DNA from: UBA5536 sp964592595
GTDB taxonomy: Bacteria; Bacteroidota; Bacteroidia; Bacteroidales; F082
Length of the DNA: 64,000 nucleotides
Direction: 5' to 3'
Assembly (NCBI GenBank): GCA_964592595.1
Contig: CAZQFH010000014.1
Span: forward strand, 15,039 to 79,038
Shown: one piece after another, positions 43,673 through 52,022 of the stretch
How the letters are laid out: the number at the start of each line of letters is the position of its first letter
How positions within the stretch are numbered: position 1 is the stretch's first letter
The notes under the pieces: model-generated
Told to the model about the DNA's origin: nothing
Database searches by the model: none
What the model saw: only the letters and a program-made list of their open reading frames with translations
Program-made: the position numbers and the translations under genes

Positions 43673-44857
43673 TTACCTATCTGCTGAAAACGAATCCGAA
43701 AATGCATTAAAAATTTTTTCAAAGGCTTCTTCTATGGTTTTTCGCGGACAGGCTACATTCATGCGCATAAACCCCTCACCTCCCGGACCGAAATCAATAC
43801 CAGAATTGAGTCCAACGCTGGCTTTACTTATGATAAAATCCTTTAATTCATTATCCTTAAGACCAAATTCGGAAAAGTCGAGCCAAATTAAATAAGTCGC
43901 TTCCGGATAAATCATTTTAACCCGAGGCAAATTTTGCTTTAAAAATGAGCTTACCCATGCTACATTTGCTGCAATATATTTCAAAACTTCATCAAGCCAG
44001 CTTTCACCTTTCTCAAAAGCTGCCTGTGTGGCAACAAATCCGAATAAGTTGCCCATGTCCACATGAAGTCTGGAAATATAGGATTTGAATTGTTCCCGCA
44101 GCGTTTCGTCTTTTATAATCACAGAAGAAGATGCCATACCTGCCAAATTAAAGGTTTTACTGGCTGCGTGCATGGTTATGATATTCGAAGCCAAAGCAGA
44201 ATCAATTGCTGCAAAAACATTATGCTCATTACCGGGCAAAACAAGGTCAGCATGGATCTCATCAGATAGCACCAGCAAATTATTTTTAACGCATATTTCT
44301 GCCAAACGAATTAGCTCATCTTTCGTCCATGCCCTGCCTACCGGATTATGTGGGTTACATAAAATCAACATTCTGGCTGTTTGAGCCTGCTGCTCCAATT
44401 GATCAAAATTGATGGAATATTTTCCATTCTCAAGCTTCAACTGATTATAAATCAGTTGCCTGTTATGTTCTTTTACTGCCGTAAAAAAAGGAAAATAAAC
44501 AGGTGGCTGAACAATAATTTCATCCCCGGGATTTGTAAGCGCCAAAACAGCAAAATTTAAGGCAGGAACAACTCCGGGACTAAATAAAATCCACTCTTTC
44601 TCAACTTTCCAATTATGTTTTTTTTGAAGCCAGTTTATTATTGCTTGATAATAAGCATCCGGTCTGAAGGTGTAACCATAGATAGGATGCCTGGCCCGCT
44701 CGATGATGGCTTCTCTAATAAATTCGGGCGTTTCAAAATCCATATCGGCCACCCACATTGGAAGCACATCAGGATTTTTAAAAATTAATTGTCGCAGATC
44801 GTATTTAACACTGGATGTTTCTACACGATCAATGATTTTATCAAAATTATAAGTCAT
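43673..44857 (-). CDS. MalY/PatB-family PLP-dependent C-S lyase or aminotransferase
   Basis: 394 residues from the ATG ending at 44857; seven extra upstream residues are unlikely. A fold-type I PLP enzyme: MWVADMDFETPEFI near the start is diagnostic of the MalY/PatB group, with ILCNPHNPVGRAW, LLVLSDEIHADLVLPG and Lys in HAASKTFNLAGM, which forms the internal aldimine. It probably cleaves cystathionine or cysteine conjugates to pyruvate, ammonia and a thiol. Single gene with a 163-base divergent gap to the next gene. Confidence 0.92.
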   Translation of the reverse strand: MTYNFDKIIDRVETSSVKYDLRQLIFKNPDVLPMWVADMDFETPEFIREAIIERARHPIYGYTFRPDAYYQAIINWLQKKHNWKVEKEWILFSPGVVPALNFAVLALTNPGDEIIVQPPVYFPFFTAVKEHNRQLIYNQLKLENGKYSINFDQLEQQAQTARMLILCNPHNPVGRAWTKDELIRLAEICVKNNLLVLSDEIHADLVLPGNEHNVFAAIDSALASNIITMHAASKTFNLAGMASSSVIIKDETLREQFKSYISRLHVDMGNLFGFVATQAAFEKGESWLDEVLKYIAANVAWVSSFLKQNLPRVKMIYPEATYLIWLDFSEFGLKDNELKDFIISKASVGLNSGIDFGPGGEGFMRMNVACPRKTIEEAFEKIFNAFSDSFSADR

Positions 44858-44992
44858 TGTGATAGTTTGAAACCGCAAATTAACGAAATTGCTGCAGATA
44901 AATGTCTTTATAAATTGAAGTTTAAATGCAGCAATTCTGCTTTACGCTTCATTGATGTTTCAACTTCATTAGAATAAAGCACTTAAAACATT

Positions 44993-45000
44993 TACTTTTG
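44993..45000 (+). promoter_or_regulatory. -7 box of the membrane protein gene at 45021
   Basis: TACTTTTG, matching TAnnTTTG, only 20 bases before the TTG start, so the leader would be about 14 bases. Confidence 0.55.
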
Positions 45001-45020
45001 CACTTTATAAAAATATAGCA

Positions 45021-46550
45021 TTGATCAGCAAACCACTTCAATATACTTATTTCATTTTGGTTGGTGTTTTTATTTTGCTTCTGATCATCAGCCTTCCCGA
45101 CCGCAAACCTCATATTGACGATGCATGGCTTGCAGAGCATAGTTACTGGCTGCTTGAAGATGGCATGGCTAAAACAAAATTGATGACCGGTATTGCAGGA
45201 GGCGATGAAAGATTAATACTGCACCATAAACTTTTTACCATTCAGGGTGCAGCATTAATTGCGCTTTTCGGCTTTTCACTCAGCGTTCTAAAAAGCATAA
45301 GCTTACTATATCTGCTACTTTTAATTTTGGGACTTTTCCTCATCAGGAAAAATAAGCTTTGGTTTAATTCACCAGAAAGTTTTTGGATCGCACTACTTAT
45401 ATTTTTGGCTAATCCTATCCTTTTTGAGTTTAGCTTTGTTTTTCGCCCCGAACTTATGCTGACCTTTCTTGGCTTTGTAAGCAGCATACTGATTATCAAC
45501 AAAAAAGATCAACATATTTCGAATCAAGATGCATTGTTGAGTGGTTTGGTTGCTGGGTTGGCTTTTTCAGCACACCTCAATGCGAGTATTTTTATCGCCG
45601 CTGGATTTCTGTTTTTGGTAATAAAAAGAAATTGGATAAATGCCTTCGTTTTCGCATTTGGATCTATAGCAACGAGTTTAATTTACTTTTACGATTTTCA
45701 ATCCTTTAATGATTTTAATCTTTGGTATCATCAACTCACATTTATACCTTCAGAAAATAATAAGTCTGGTTTATTTCTAACGCTATTAATGAGTATTGTT
45801 GATGAGCAGCGACGCTTTTTTCATAGTCCTAAAGAAATATCTTTTACTTTACTCACCTTTTTCTCATTACTATTTTCCTGGAAAAAATTAAAAAACGAAC
45901 AACGCGATTTGCTTATTTATTTGCTGCTGTTAATGATAGCAATGTCAGTGCTTGCTTTGAATAAATCAAGCAAGTACCTGATCATGCTGATGCCATTTTT
46001 AATCAGCCTGCTAAGTAATGGTATCTGGACCACCTTACAAGTTAAAAACAGATTTCGAACCTCAATGATTGGGGTGCTTATAGCAGTTTATCTCATCACT
46101 TCGATGATCTATAACCTGGATCTGAGTAGAAAAAAATACGATCCAGGTATTAATAGCAAGATAAGTGAAAATTACGCTGGAGCAAAGACTATCAAAATTA
46201 GCGTTATTGCTCCTATGGCATTTATTTTCAATGAAATAGATAAATATAATCGCATAGTAAGTTTGATGTCGTTTAATGAAAGACAAAAACTTGAACCTGA
46301 TTTAAGGGGCAGAGCGTTTTTAATTAAAGCTAAAAAAGAACAAATTCAACTTATGTTGATCCCTGAGCATTACCAGAAAAAACTTGCTTTGGATTCATTT
46401 TCACTAAATGATACGGTTGCCGGCTTTACCTTAGTCGAAAACAATCAAGATTTAATGGTTTGGACTACTCAGCCGGATAAGCTTCCAATTGAAAAATCCA
46501 TAACAAGTTATAAAAAAGGGCTTTTTGTTTACTATGGGGCTTTTGATTAG
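45021..46550 (+). CDS. Polytopic membrane protein, probable GT-C (ArnT/PMT-like) glycosyltransferase
   Basis: 509 residues from TTG 45021, chosen because it keeps the first membrane helix and because the next ATG would remove it and the acidic loop. About ten to eleven membrane helices. The first loop has HIDDAWLAEHSYW, the Asp-Asp pair typical of GT-C transferases using polyprenyl-phosphate sugars, and FVFRPELMLTF is in the position of a second acidic motif. A 120-residue soluble C-terminal domain follows. Specific function unknown; lipid-A or polysaccharide glycosylation is plausible. Confidence 0.75.
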   Translation: MISKPLQYTYFILVGVFILLLIISLPDRKPHIDDAWLAEHSYWLLEDGMAKTKLMTGIAGGDERLILHHKLFTIQGAALIALFGFSLSVLKSISLLYLLLLILGLFLIRKNKLWFNSPESFWIALLIFLANPILFEFSFVFRPELMLTFLGFVSSILIINKKDQHISNQDALLSGLVAGLAFSAHLNASIFIAAGFLFLVIKRNWINAFVFAFGSIATSLIYFYDFQSFNDFNLWYHQLTFIPSENNKSGLFLTLLMSIVDEQRRFFHSPKEISFTLLTFFSLLFSWKKLKNEQRDLLIYLLLLMIAMSVLALNKSSKYLIMLMPFLISLLSNGIWTTLQVKNRFRTSMIGVLIAVYLITSMIYNLDLSRKKYDPGINSKISENYAGAKTIKISVIAPMAFIFNEIDKYNRIVSLMSFNERQKLEPDLRGRAFLIKAKKEQIQLMLIPEHYQKKLALDSFSLNDTVAGFTLVENNQDLMVWTTQPDKLPIEKSITSYKKGLFVYYGAFD

Positions 46551-46705
46551 TTTTCTGTGCTCAACAATTCATGGCTAAAGCGTGAACCAAAAACATTAAA
46601 AAAAACTGAGGTTAAATGATTCTTTCTGATAAAGTTGATTGCCCCATTAATATCATTTTCACTGGCCTATACTTTGATATATTTTACAGATTATTACTGG
46701 TACCT
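46551..46705. other. Spacer between convergent genes
   Basis: A 155-base AT-rich gap between the membrane protein gene and the Spy-like gene. No convincing terminator hairpin or promoter is visible. Confidence 0.4.
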
Positions 46706-47176
46706 CTAATTTCTTCCACGGCCCGGTCTTTGATTTCCTTCATTTCTGACGCGCTCCAAAACCTTCGATCTGAAGGTTTCTTCAGCTTTATAATACCTAA
46801 CAACCTTGATTGGTGGCAGAAACTCACGAATTGCCGTTATAAATTCCAAACGAGCATCAAGTACCTGTTGCGCCTGTTCTATCCGATGATCAATAAGTTG
46901 ATTCAATTCGTTATCTGTCATTTCTTCCGGTAATTTAGCTGCTTTATCCAACGAAACCCTTCTGGCCTTTTTTTGCTCTTGCAATCGCTTCTGATACAGC
47001 TCGTAAACAGGCCAAAACGCTTTCGCTTCCTGTGGTGTAAGATCAAGTTCTTTGGTAAAAAAACCAACCTTAACCGCTTCAATTCTCTTCATCGCTTCTT
47101 CTCTTCTTTCAAAGTTCTGGGCAATCAATGATTGAAGTAGCAACACTGTGCTAATAAACAACAAATATTTTTTCAT
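46706..47176 (-). CDS. Small exported Spy/CpxP-like helical protein
   Basis: 156 residues. Signal peptide 1-19 (LLLQSLIAQN). The mature part is almost wholly helical and charged, with the LTPQEAKAFWPVYELYQ motif common to Bacteroidota homologues of Spy/CpxP/CnrR-type periplasmic proteins. It likely acts as a periplasmic chaperone or sensor in envelope stress. It is the last gene of an operon with an ECF sigma factor and a membrane protein resembling an anti-sigma factor, 12 bases after the latter. Confidence 0.8.
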   Translation of the reverse strand: MKKYLLFISTVLLLQSLIAQNFERREEAMKRIEAVKVGFFTKELDLTPQEAKAFWPVYELYQKRLQEQKKARRVSLDKAAKLPEEMTDNELNQLIDHRIEQAQQVLDARLEFITAIREFLPPIKVVRYYKAEETFRSKVLERVRNEGNQRPGRGRN

Positions 47177-47188
47177 TTCATTTAGTTT

Positions 47189-47599
47189 TTAAAATTCAAA
47201 TTCTTCAGCTTCAAGTAAATAAAGTAATAGGTATTCATTTGGTATTTCATCTAGCCATAAAGTATCGGCAGCAATGCTTTGATCAAACGCGTTTGTGGTA
47301 TCATAAACTGATTTTTTATGCATGGTATCACCCGTGAAAGCGTATTCCCCATGTTGAAACTGCTGATTTTTCGAGGTGTCTGCATATTGCCAAACAAAAT
47401 ACAGGCCAACAAAAAGAACCGAAGCAGCCGCAACACTATAAAGCCTTCTGCGCCATTGCATTTTAATTCGATTTTGCTCATCCACCTGCTTTAGCATTGT
47501 TGTTTTAAGCTTCTCAAAGTAATCTTCTGGTACATTACTAAAATCCTTTTTCAAATGCTTTTGCCCTGCTTTTAAACTTTTTAAAAAATCGTCATTCAT
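47189..47599 (-). CDS. Single-pass membrane protein, probable anti-sigma factor
   Basis: 136 residues. The cytoplasmic N-terminal 50 residues contain VPEDYFEKLKTTMLKQV, resembling the short helical sigma-binding region of Bacteroidota anti-sigma proteins. A membrane segment lies at about 52-68 and the remainder is a short acidic periplasmic tail. It overlaps the ECF sigma gene by 8 bases. No zinc-binding HxxxCxxC motif is present. Role assigned from context and topology, so moderate confidence. Confidence 0.7.
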   Translation of the reverse strand: MNDDFLKSLKAGQKHLKKDFSNVPEDYFEKLKTTMLKQVDEQNRIKMQWRRRLYSVAAASVLFVGLYFVWQYADTSKNQQFQHGEYAFTGDTMHKKSVYDTTNAFDQSIAADTLWLDEIPNEYLLLYLLEAEEFEF

Positions 47600-48095
47600 A
47601 TTGATTAAGGTATTGTTCTATTTTCTTTACTGCCTGATGATAAGTCGCCTTTATTGTTCCTTCTGCCAGTTTAGTAATTACTGATATCTCCTTGTGCGTC
47701 ATTTCGTTATAATACCTCAAACCAAAAATCAACCGCTGCTTTTCGGTGAGATGTTTCAAGGCCAATTCTAAAAGCTGTGTAGGATCTTTTTCTATTGCAT
47801 TATTAGTAAAACCTACAGTCTCGTCTCCATTCTCAAGACGGAATTTTCTATGTTTTTGCTGTTTTCGGATGTGCATCAATGCTTCGTTGATAGCAATGCG
47901 AAAAAGCCATGTTTTAATGGAAGCGTTTTCTCTAAACTGATCCAATTTTTGCCAGGCCTTCATAAGCGCATTTTGAAGCACATCATCAGCATCTTCATGA
48001 TTCAACACCATACTTCTGATTTGCAAATACATAGCCTTACTATAGGTTTCGATGAGGGCTTCAAAATGCTGCTTTTTATCTTTCATTAAGCTCAA
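47592..48095 (-). CDS. ECF-type RNA polymerase sigma factor
   Basis: 167 residues. Region 2 spans about 10-80, with NHEDADDVLQNALMKAWQKL and the -10-recognition segment TWLFRIAINEALMHIRKQ. Region 4 spans about 105-160: LTEKQRLIFGLRYYNEMTHK, then EGTIKATYHQAVKKIEQYL as recognition helix. It should redirect RNA polymerase to envelope-stress or housekeeping target promoters and is probably held inactive by the overlapping membrane protein. The upstream gene in the operon encodes a lipoprotein, 24 bases away. Confidence 0.92.
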   Translation of the reverse strand: MSLMKDKKQHFEALIETYSKAMYLQIRSMVLNHEDADDVLQNALMKAWQKLDQFRENASIKTWLFRIAINEALMHIRKQQKHRKFRLENGDETVGFTNNAIEKDPTQLLELALKHLTEKQRLIFGLRYYNEMTHKEISVITKLAEGTIKATYHQAVKKIEQYLNQYE

Positions 48096-48119
48096 AGAAC
48101 TTGAATCTTTGGAAAATAA

Positions 48120-48944
48120 TTACCTCAATACAATGGTGATTGTTCTGTCACCTATACTTAACTCGGCCAGATTATCGCATTCGCCATCTCCATAGTCAAG
48201 AATCCTGAGCTGATTATTAGCAGGAGTAATCTCAACTAAACCGCTTACAGGATATCGGCAACTTAATTCACGCCTTAAAGGTTCAATGATCTCCCGATTC
48301 ACTTGCGCACCTAAACTACTTGTATAACTTCCCGAACCCTCGATCAAATAAACATCATCGCGCCAAAAAGGTGTATGATAACCCTGTATCCAAGTCCTGA
48401 TTCTGCTTGATTGCCAATTGAATATCGTGCCATCGATCATGCTAACCTGTCCTTCAACCTCAATTTGATACCAAATATGTTGTTCTTCATTCATTCCCAT
48501 ATTTTCAACATTCCGGAAACCAGTTACATGATTGTCATTCACATAATAGTTATCAAAACCAGTTATGATAACAGTTCCTGCCTGCCGGTAACGCCCATTG
48601 AAGGTGATTAATATTTTTCCCCTGCGGTATTTTCCATCGCGACACAAACAGTTTTCTTCACCAAAGTCGATTGTAAGTAACCTTGGCATCACAGTGGTAT
48701 CAAGTGTGATAGAAACACAATCACCAAAACGAATAAAATCGCTATCGGTCGACTTTAAGTCTATACTTTGCAGGTCGTAAGCCTGATCAGCCATATCATG
48801 AAGCTCATCATAGGTTTGTTCTACAAAACTTTCATTCAATGAAGCTGTTTCTTCAGAGCCTGAATTTTCCTGTGCTTCTTTTTTACAAGAGAATAAAACG
48901 ACTGCACTCCACAATATCAGCGAAAGAATTTTTAATGTTTTCAT
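48120..48944 (-). CDS. Lipoprotein of unknown function
   Basis: 274 residues from the ATG ending at 48944; the longer in-frame start adds 16 basic residues before the signal. Lipobox LFSC (Cys20) followed by Lys-Lys. The mature protein is beta-rich with four cysteines (FGDCVSI, ENCLCRDGKYRRGKI, LSCRYPVSG) and a C-terminal IDYGDGECDN-like segment (written ILDYGDGECDN). The pattern recalls Bacteroidota surface lipoproteins that I cannot assign to a family. It is first in an operon with the ECF sigma factor. Confidence 0.75.
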   Translation of the reverse strand: MKTLKILSLILWSAVVLFSCKKEAQENSGSEETASLNESFVEQTYDELHDMADQAYDLQSIDLKSTDSDFIRFGDCVSITLDTTVMPRLLTIDFGEENCLCRDGKYRRGKILITFNGRYRQAGTVIITGFDNYYVNDNHVTGFRNVENMGMNEEQHIWYQIEVEGQVSMIDGTIFNWQSSRIRTWIQGYHTPFWRDDVYLIEGSGSYTSSLGAQVNREIIEPLRRELSCRYPVSGLVEITPANNQLRILDYGDGECDNLAELSIGDRTITIVLR

Positions 48945-49008
48945 AAATTTTTGTCGTATTAAAGTTAATCTGTTAATTAGATGCTTTTCCAAACAAAAGG
49001 TTTAGGCT

Positions 49009-49016
49009 CAAAAATA
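49009..49016 (-). promoter_or_regulatory. -7 box of the lipoprotein/ECF sigma operon
   Basis: Minus-strand TATTTTTG about 65 bases upstream of ATG 48944. The -33 position is T-rich but lacks TTTG. Confidence 0.4.
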
Positions 49017-49108
49017 TTTTTCAGATAACTTATATAAAAGTAGTCAATTACAATGCTAAAAACTGCTAAAAATGTCGTTTTTTTGCAAATACATTAAAAG
49101 CCTTCACC

Positions 49109-50266
49109 ATGAATGACCTCAGTAATATTTCCTCGCTTCGTTTAGGCATCACAGCCGGAGGGCAATTAGCAAAAATGCTTGTTTTAGCCGCAAGCAATTG
49201 GGATATAAAGACTTATGTGATGGATGCCGATTCAGATTGTCCGGCAGCACATAATTGCACCAAGTTTTTTAAAGGCAGTCATACTAATTTCGAAGATGTT
49301 TACCGCTTTGGTCAAGAGGTTGATATGATTACCTACGAAATTGAAAGTATTAATGTTGAAGCACTTAAAAAGCTAAAAACTGAAGGAAAAGTAATCCTTC
49401 CTGATCCCGCAGTTTTGGAAACCATTCAAGATAAAGGCTTACAAAAAGATTTCTTCGCCTCACATCAAATCCCAACGGCTGAATACAAAAACTATGCAGG
49501 TAAACAAGAAATAATAACTGCCATCGAATCAGGTCAACTTGCATTTCCGTTTGTGCAAAAAATCCGAAAAGGCGGATATGATGGCCGTGGCGTGTTAGTT
49601 GTTAACGACTTGACTGATCTTGGCAAACTGTTGGATGCCCCTTCTGTCGTTGAAAAAAGAGTAACGATCAAAAATGAGATTTCAGTTATTGCCGCCCGAA
49701 ATATTCTTGGCAAAGTGAGCCATTTTCCGGTGGTCGAAATGGCTTTCAATCAGGATGCAAATCTGGTCGAAAAGCTAATTTGCCCTGCCGCAGTTTCAGA
49801 AAAGATTTCGAAAAAAGCAGGGGAATTAGCTGATAAATTGATCGCCGCATGGGATATAGTAGGTCTGCTGGCCGTAGAAATGTTTATTGACGAAAATGAT
49901 GAAGTTTGGGTTAATGAAGTTGCACCCCGCCCTCACAACAGCGGGCACCATACCATTGAAAGCGTTGTGACTTCTCAATTTGAACAATTATTGCGAGCCA
50001 TTCTGGGACTTCCATTAGGCAGCATGGAATTGAAAATGCCAGCTATAATGCTCAACTTACTTGGAGCAGCCGGCCATGAAGGAGTTGCCAAGTATGAAGG
50101 TTTAAGAGAAGCCATGCAAATTGAAGGTGTTAAGGTGCATCTTTACGGGAAAAAAATCACTAAGCCCTTCCGAAAAATGGGACATATTACTGTACTCGCT
50201 CAAACCAGAGATGAAGCCATCAAAAAAGCTAACCAGGTAAAAAATCTTATTACAATCGTTGCTTGA
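49109..50266 (+). CDS. purK: N5-carboxyaminoimidazole ribonucleotide synthase
   Basis: 385 residues. ATP-grasp enzyme that converts AIR, ATP and bicarbonate to N5-CAIR. N-terminal LRLGITAGGQLAKMLVLAA nucleotide fold, ATP-grasp with QKIRKGGYDGRGV and VEMFIDENDEVWVNEVAPRP, then the C-terminal NLLGAAGH. It lies 16 bases before purE and forms a purK-purE operon, the inverse of the common purE-purK order of E. coli. Confidence 0.94.
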   Translation: MNDLSNISSLRLGITAGGQLAKMLVLAASNWDIKTYVMDADSDCPAAHNCTKFFKGSHTNFEDVYRFGQEVDMITYEIESINVEALKKLKTEGKVILPDPAVLETIQDKGLQKDFFASHQIPTAEYKNYAGKQEIITAIESGQLAFPFVQKIRKGGYDGRGVLVVNDLTDLGKLLDAPSVVEKRVTIKNEISVIAARNILGKVSHFPVVEMAFNQDANLVEKLICPAAVSEKISKKAGELADKLIAAWDIVGLLAVEMFIDENDEVWVNEVAPRPHNSGHHTIESVVTSQFEQLLRAILGLPLGSMELKMPAIMLNLLGAAGHEGVAKYEGLREAMQIEGVKVHLYGKKITKPFRKMGHITVLAQTRDEAIKKANQVKNLITIVA

Positions 50267-50282
50267 AATAAACCATACACAG

Positions 50283-50813
50283 ATGAAAAAACCACTTATC
50301 AGCATCATCATGGGATCCGACTCCGATCTTCCGGTTATGCAGGAAGCTGCTAAAATGCTGGATCAGTTCGAAATACCTTACGAAATATCAATTGTTTCGG
50401 CACACCGCACACCTAAGCGGATGTTCGATTTTGCCGTAAATGCCCACATGCGTGGTATCAAAGTAATTATTGCTGGTGCTGGAGGAGCTGCTCACCTTCC
50501 AGGTATGGTAGCAGCAATCACCCCATTGCCTGTAATTGGAGTACCCATAAAATCAAGCAATTCGATAGATGGCTGGGATTCTGTTTTGTCTATCTTACAA
50601 ATGCCAGGCGGTGTTCCTGTTGCTACTGTCGCACTCAATGGGGCAAAAAATTCAGGCATACTAGCAGCACAGATAATTGGTGTTAAGGATGATGTTGTTC
50701 AGCAAAAAATATTGAAGTATAAAAATGAGCTGAATGAGGCTGTCTTGGAAAAAGTAAAACATTTGCAAAATAAAAAGGCGACCCCATCACAGGATCACCT
50801 TCAAGATAAATAA
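50283..50813 (+). CDS. purE: N5-carboxyaminoimidazole ribonucleotide mutase
   Basis: 176 residues from ATG 50283. The in-frame upstream start overlaps purK and adds eight residues not found in the family. Converts N5-CAIR to CAIR. Class I PurE features are IIMGSDSDLPVM, VSAHRTPKRM (catalytic His), AGAGGAAHLPGM and the VIGVPIKSS loop. A variable, charged 25-residue C-terminal tail follows. It acts on the product of the adjacent purK. Confidence 0.96.
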   Translation: MKKPLISIIMGSDSDLPVMQEAAKMLDQFEIPYEISIVSAHRTPKRMFDFAVNAHMRGIKVIIAGAGGAAHLPGMVAAITPLPVIGVPIKSSNSIDGWDSVLSILQMPGGVPVATVALNGAKNSGILAAQIIGVKDDVVQQKILKYKNELNEAVLEKVKHLQNKKATPSQDHLQDK

Positions 50814-50826
50814 TTTACTTAATTCT

Positions 50827-51894
50827 TTAGCGAACAATTAACTTCTGAATATTTTTACTTGTTTCTGATTCACTTACAATTAAGTACATTCCAGCTTCAA
50901 GTTCACTCAAATTGATTTGATTTGCTCCAACAGCCACTGCAACAGTTCTTATATTGCGGCCGTTGAGATCAAAAATAGAGATTTCGCTGTTTTGTTGTGC
51001 ATTGATAGTCAAAAATTCTGTAGTTAAAGGGTTAGGATACATCTGAAAAGCTTCTGCTGTTTGAGTTTCGAGACTACTTACAACTGTTACTTTAAAAGCA
51101 GCAGGCAATGAAATGTCATCTACTACAACATGGTAATCACCAACTGTGGCATCAAAAGGGATATTAATAACTGCCTGAAGTTCCAAATCAGAACTTACTG
51201 AAACTAAGGTTGCACCATAAACTTCGTTCATATTATTAATATTTACAATCGAAACTTCTGGAAAACCCACTGTCCAGTTGGTATTTGCCCCAATAATGGT
51301 TAACTCTGGACTACTTCCTTTCTCGGCTTCGTTTGGATCAACAGAAACCAACACAGCAGGCAAAGCGAGGTTAGCAAATAAATTTGTTGTATAAATTTGA
51401 TCACCAGAAGTTGTTCCGTTACCATTTGCAGCATTAACAGCTGCATAAAAGTGCACTTCTGTTTGATCCTCGGGTGCAGTCCAATTAACAGCCCACGAAG
51501 TATTGTTCCCACCACTATTACCGCCTGTAGTGTGCGTAACAGCATTACCACCACCAATCAGTTTGGTTCTGGCTGCATCCGAAATGACAAATCCACCAAG
51601 TTTGTTCCCTGAAGGAGTTTCTGCTGTTAACTCAAAGCCAAATTTTCCGGCACCGCTATGTGCAGCATTGACGGTTATTTCATAGGTTTCGCCTGGAGTA
51701 AAACCATTGGATGGTATGTTCGAGCTGATCCATCCGGTTTGTGCAACTGCTGTTCCAGTATGGCAAGCCGTACATGTTGCACCGCCATCGCCGGGACTAC
51801 CTGATCTCCCTCCCGGACTACCTGAACTATTAGCAAATAATAGCGCCGCAAATGGAATTAAAAGTAAGTAGTAAAATTTGTAGATAGTTTTCAT
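50827..51894 (-). CDS. T9SS-sorted surface protein with choice-of-anchor/Reeler-like domain and CxxCH motif
   Basis: 355 residues. Signal segment about 1-21, then a glycine/serine-rich stretch and ATCTACHTGTA, a single CxxCH c-type heme attachment motif near residue 40. Residues about 55-175 form a Reeler-like beta-sandwich (choice-of-anchor V type) with GAGKFGFELTAE. An Ig/TIG-like domain (about 185-270) and a T9SS type A sorting domain (YPNPLTTEFLTIN, ISIFDLNGRNI, LEAGMYLIV) complete it. Possibly a surface redox or adhesive protein; heme attachment is inferred from the motif only. Confidence 0.85.
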   Translation of the reverse strand: MKTIYKFYYLLLIPFAALLFANSSGSPGGRSGSPGDGGATCTACHTGTAVAQTGWISSNIPSNGFTPGETYEITVNAAHSGAGKFGFELTAETPSGNKLGGFVISDAARTKLIGGGNAVTHTTGGNSGGNNTSWAVNWTAPEDQTEVHFYAAVNAANGNGTTSGDQIYTTNLFANLALPAVLVSVDPNEAEKGSSPELTIIGANTNWTVGFPEVSIVNINNMNEVYGATLVSVSSDLELQAVINIPFDATVGDYHVVVDDISLPAAFKVTVVSSLETQTAEAFQMYPNPLTTEFLTINAQQNSEISIFDLNGRNIRTVAVAVGANQINLSELEAGMYLIVSESETSKNIQKLIVR

Positions 51895-52022
51895 AAGATT
51901 TGATTTTTGATTTTAATTTAGGTGCTAAAGTACTTAAACACCTGATACCAATAAAATGTTTAAAGCTCAATTAACACTTTCTTATGAAAAAATAAAGGAA
52001 TGGGCTTTGATAATGCCGCAAT

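Noticed and set aside
46616..46933. 105-codon open frame on the plus strand
   Set aside because: Lies opposite the Spy-like gene, lacks a recognisable domain, and its first part covers only non-coding spacer; treated as a shadow frame.
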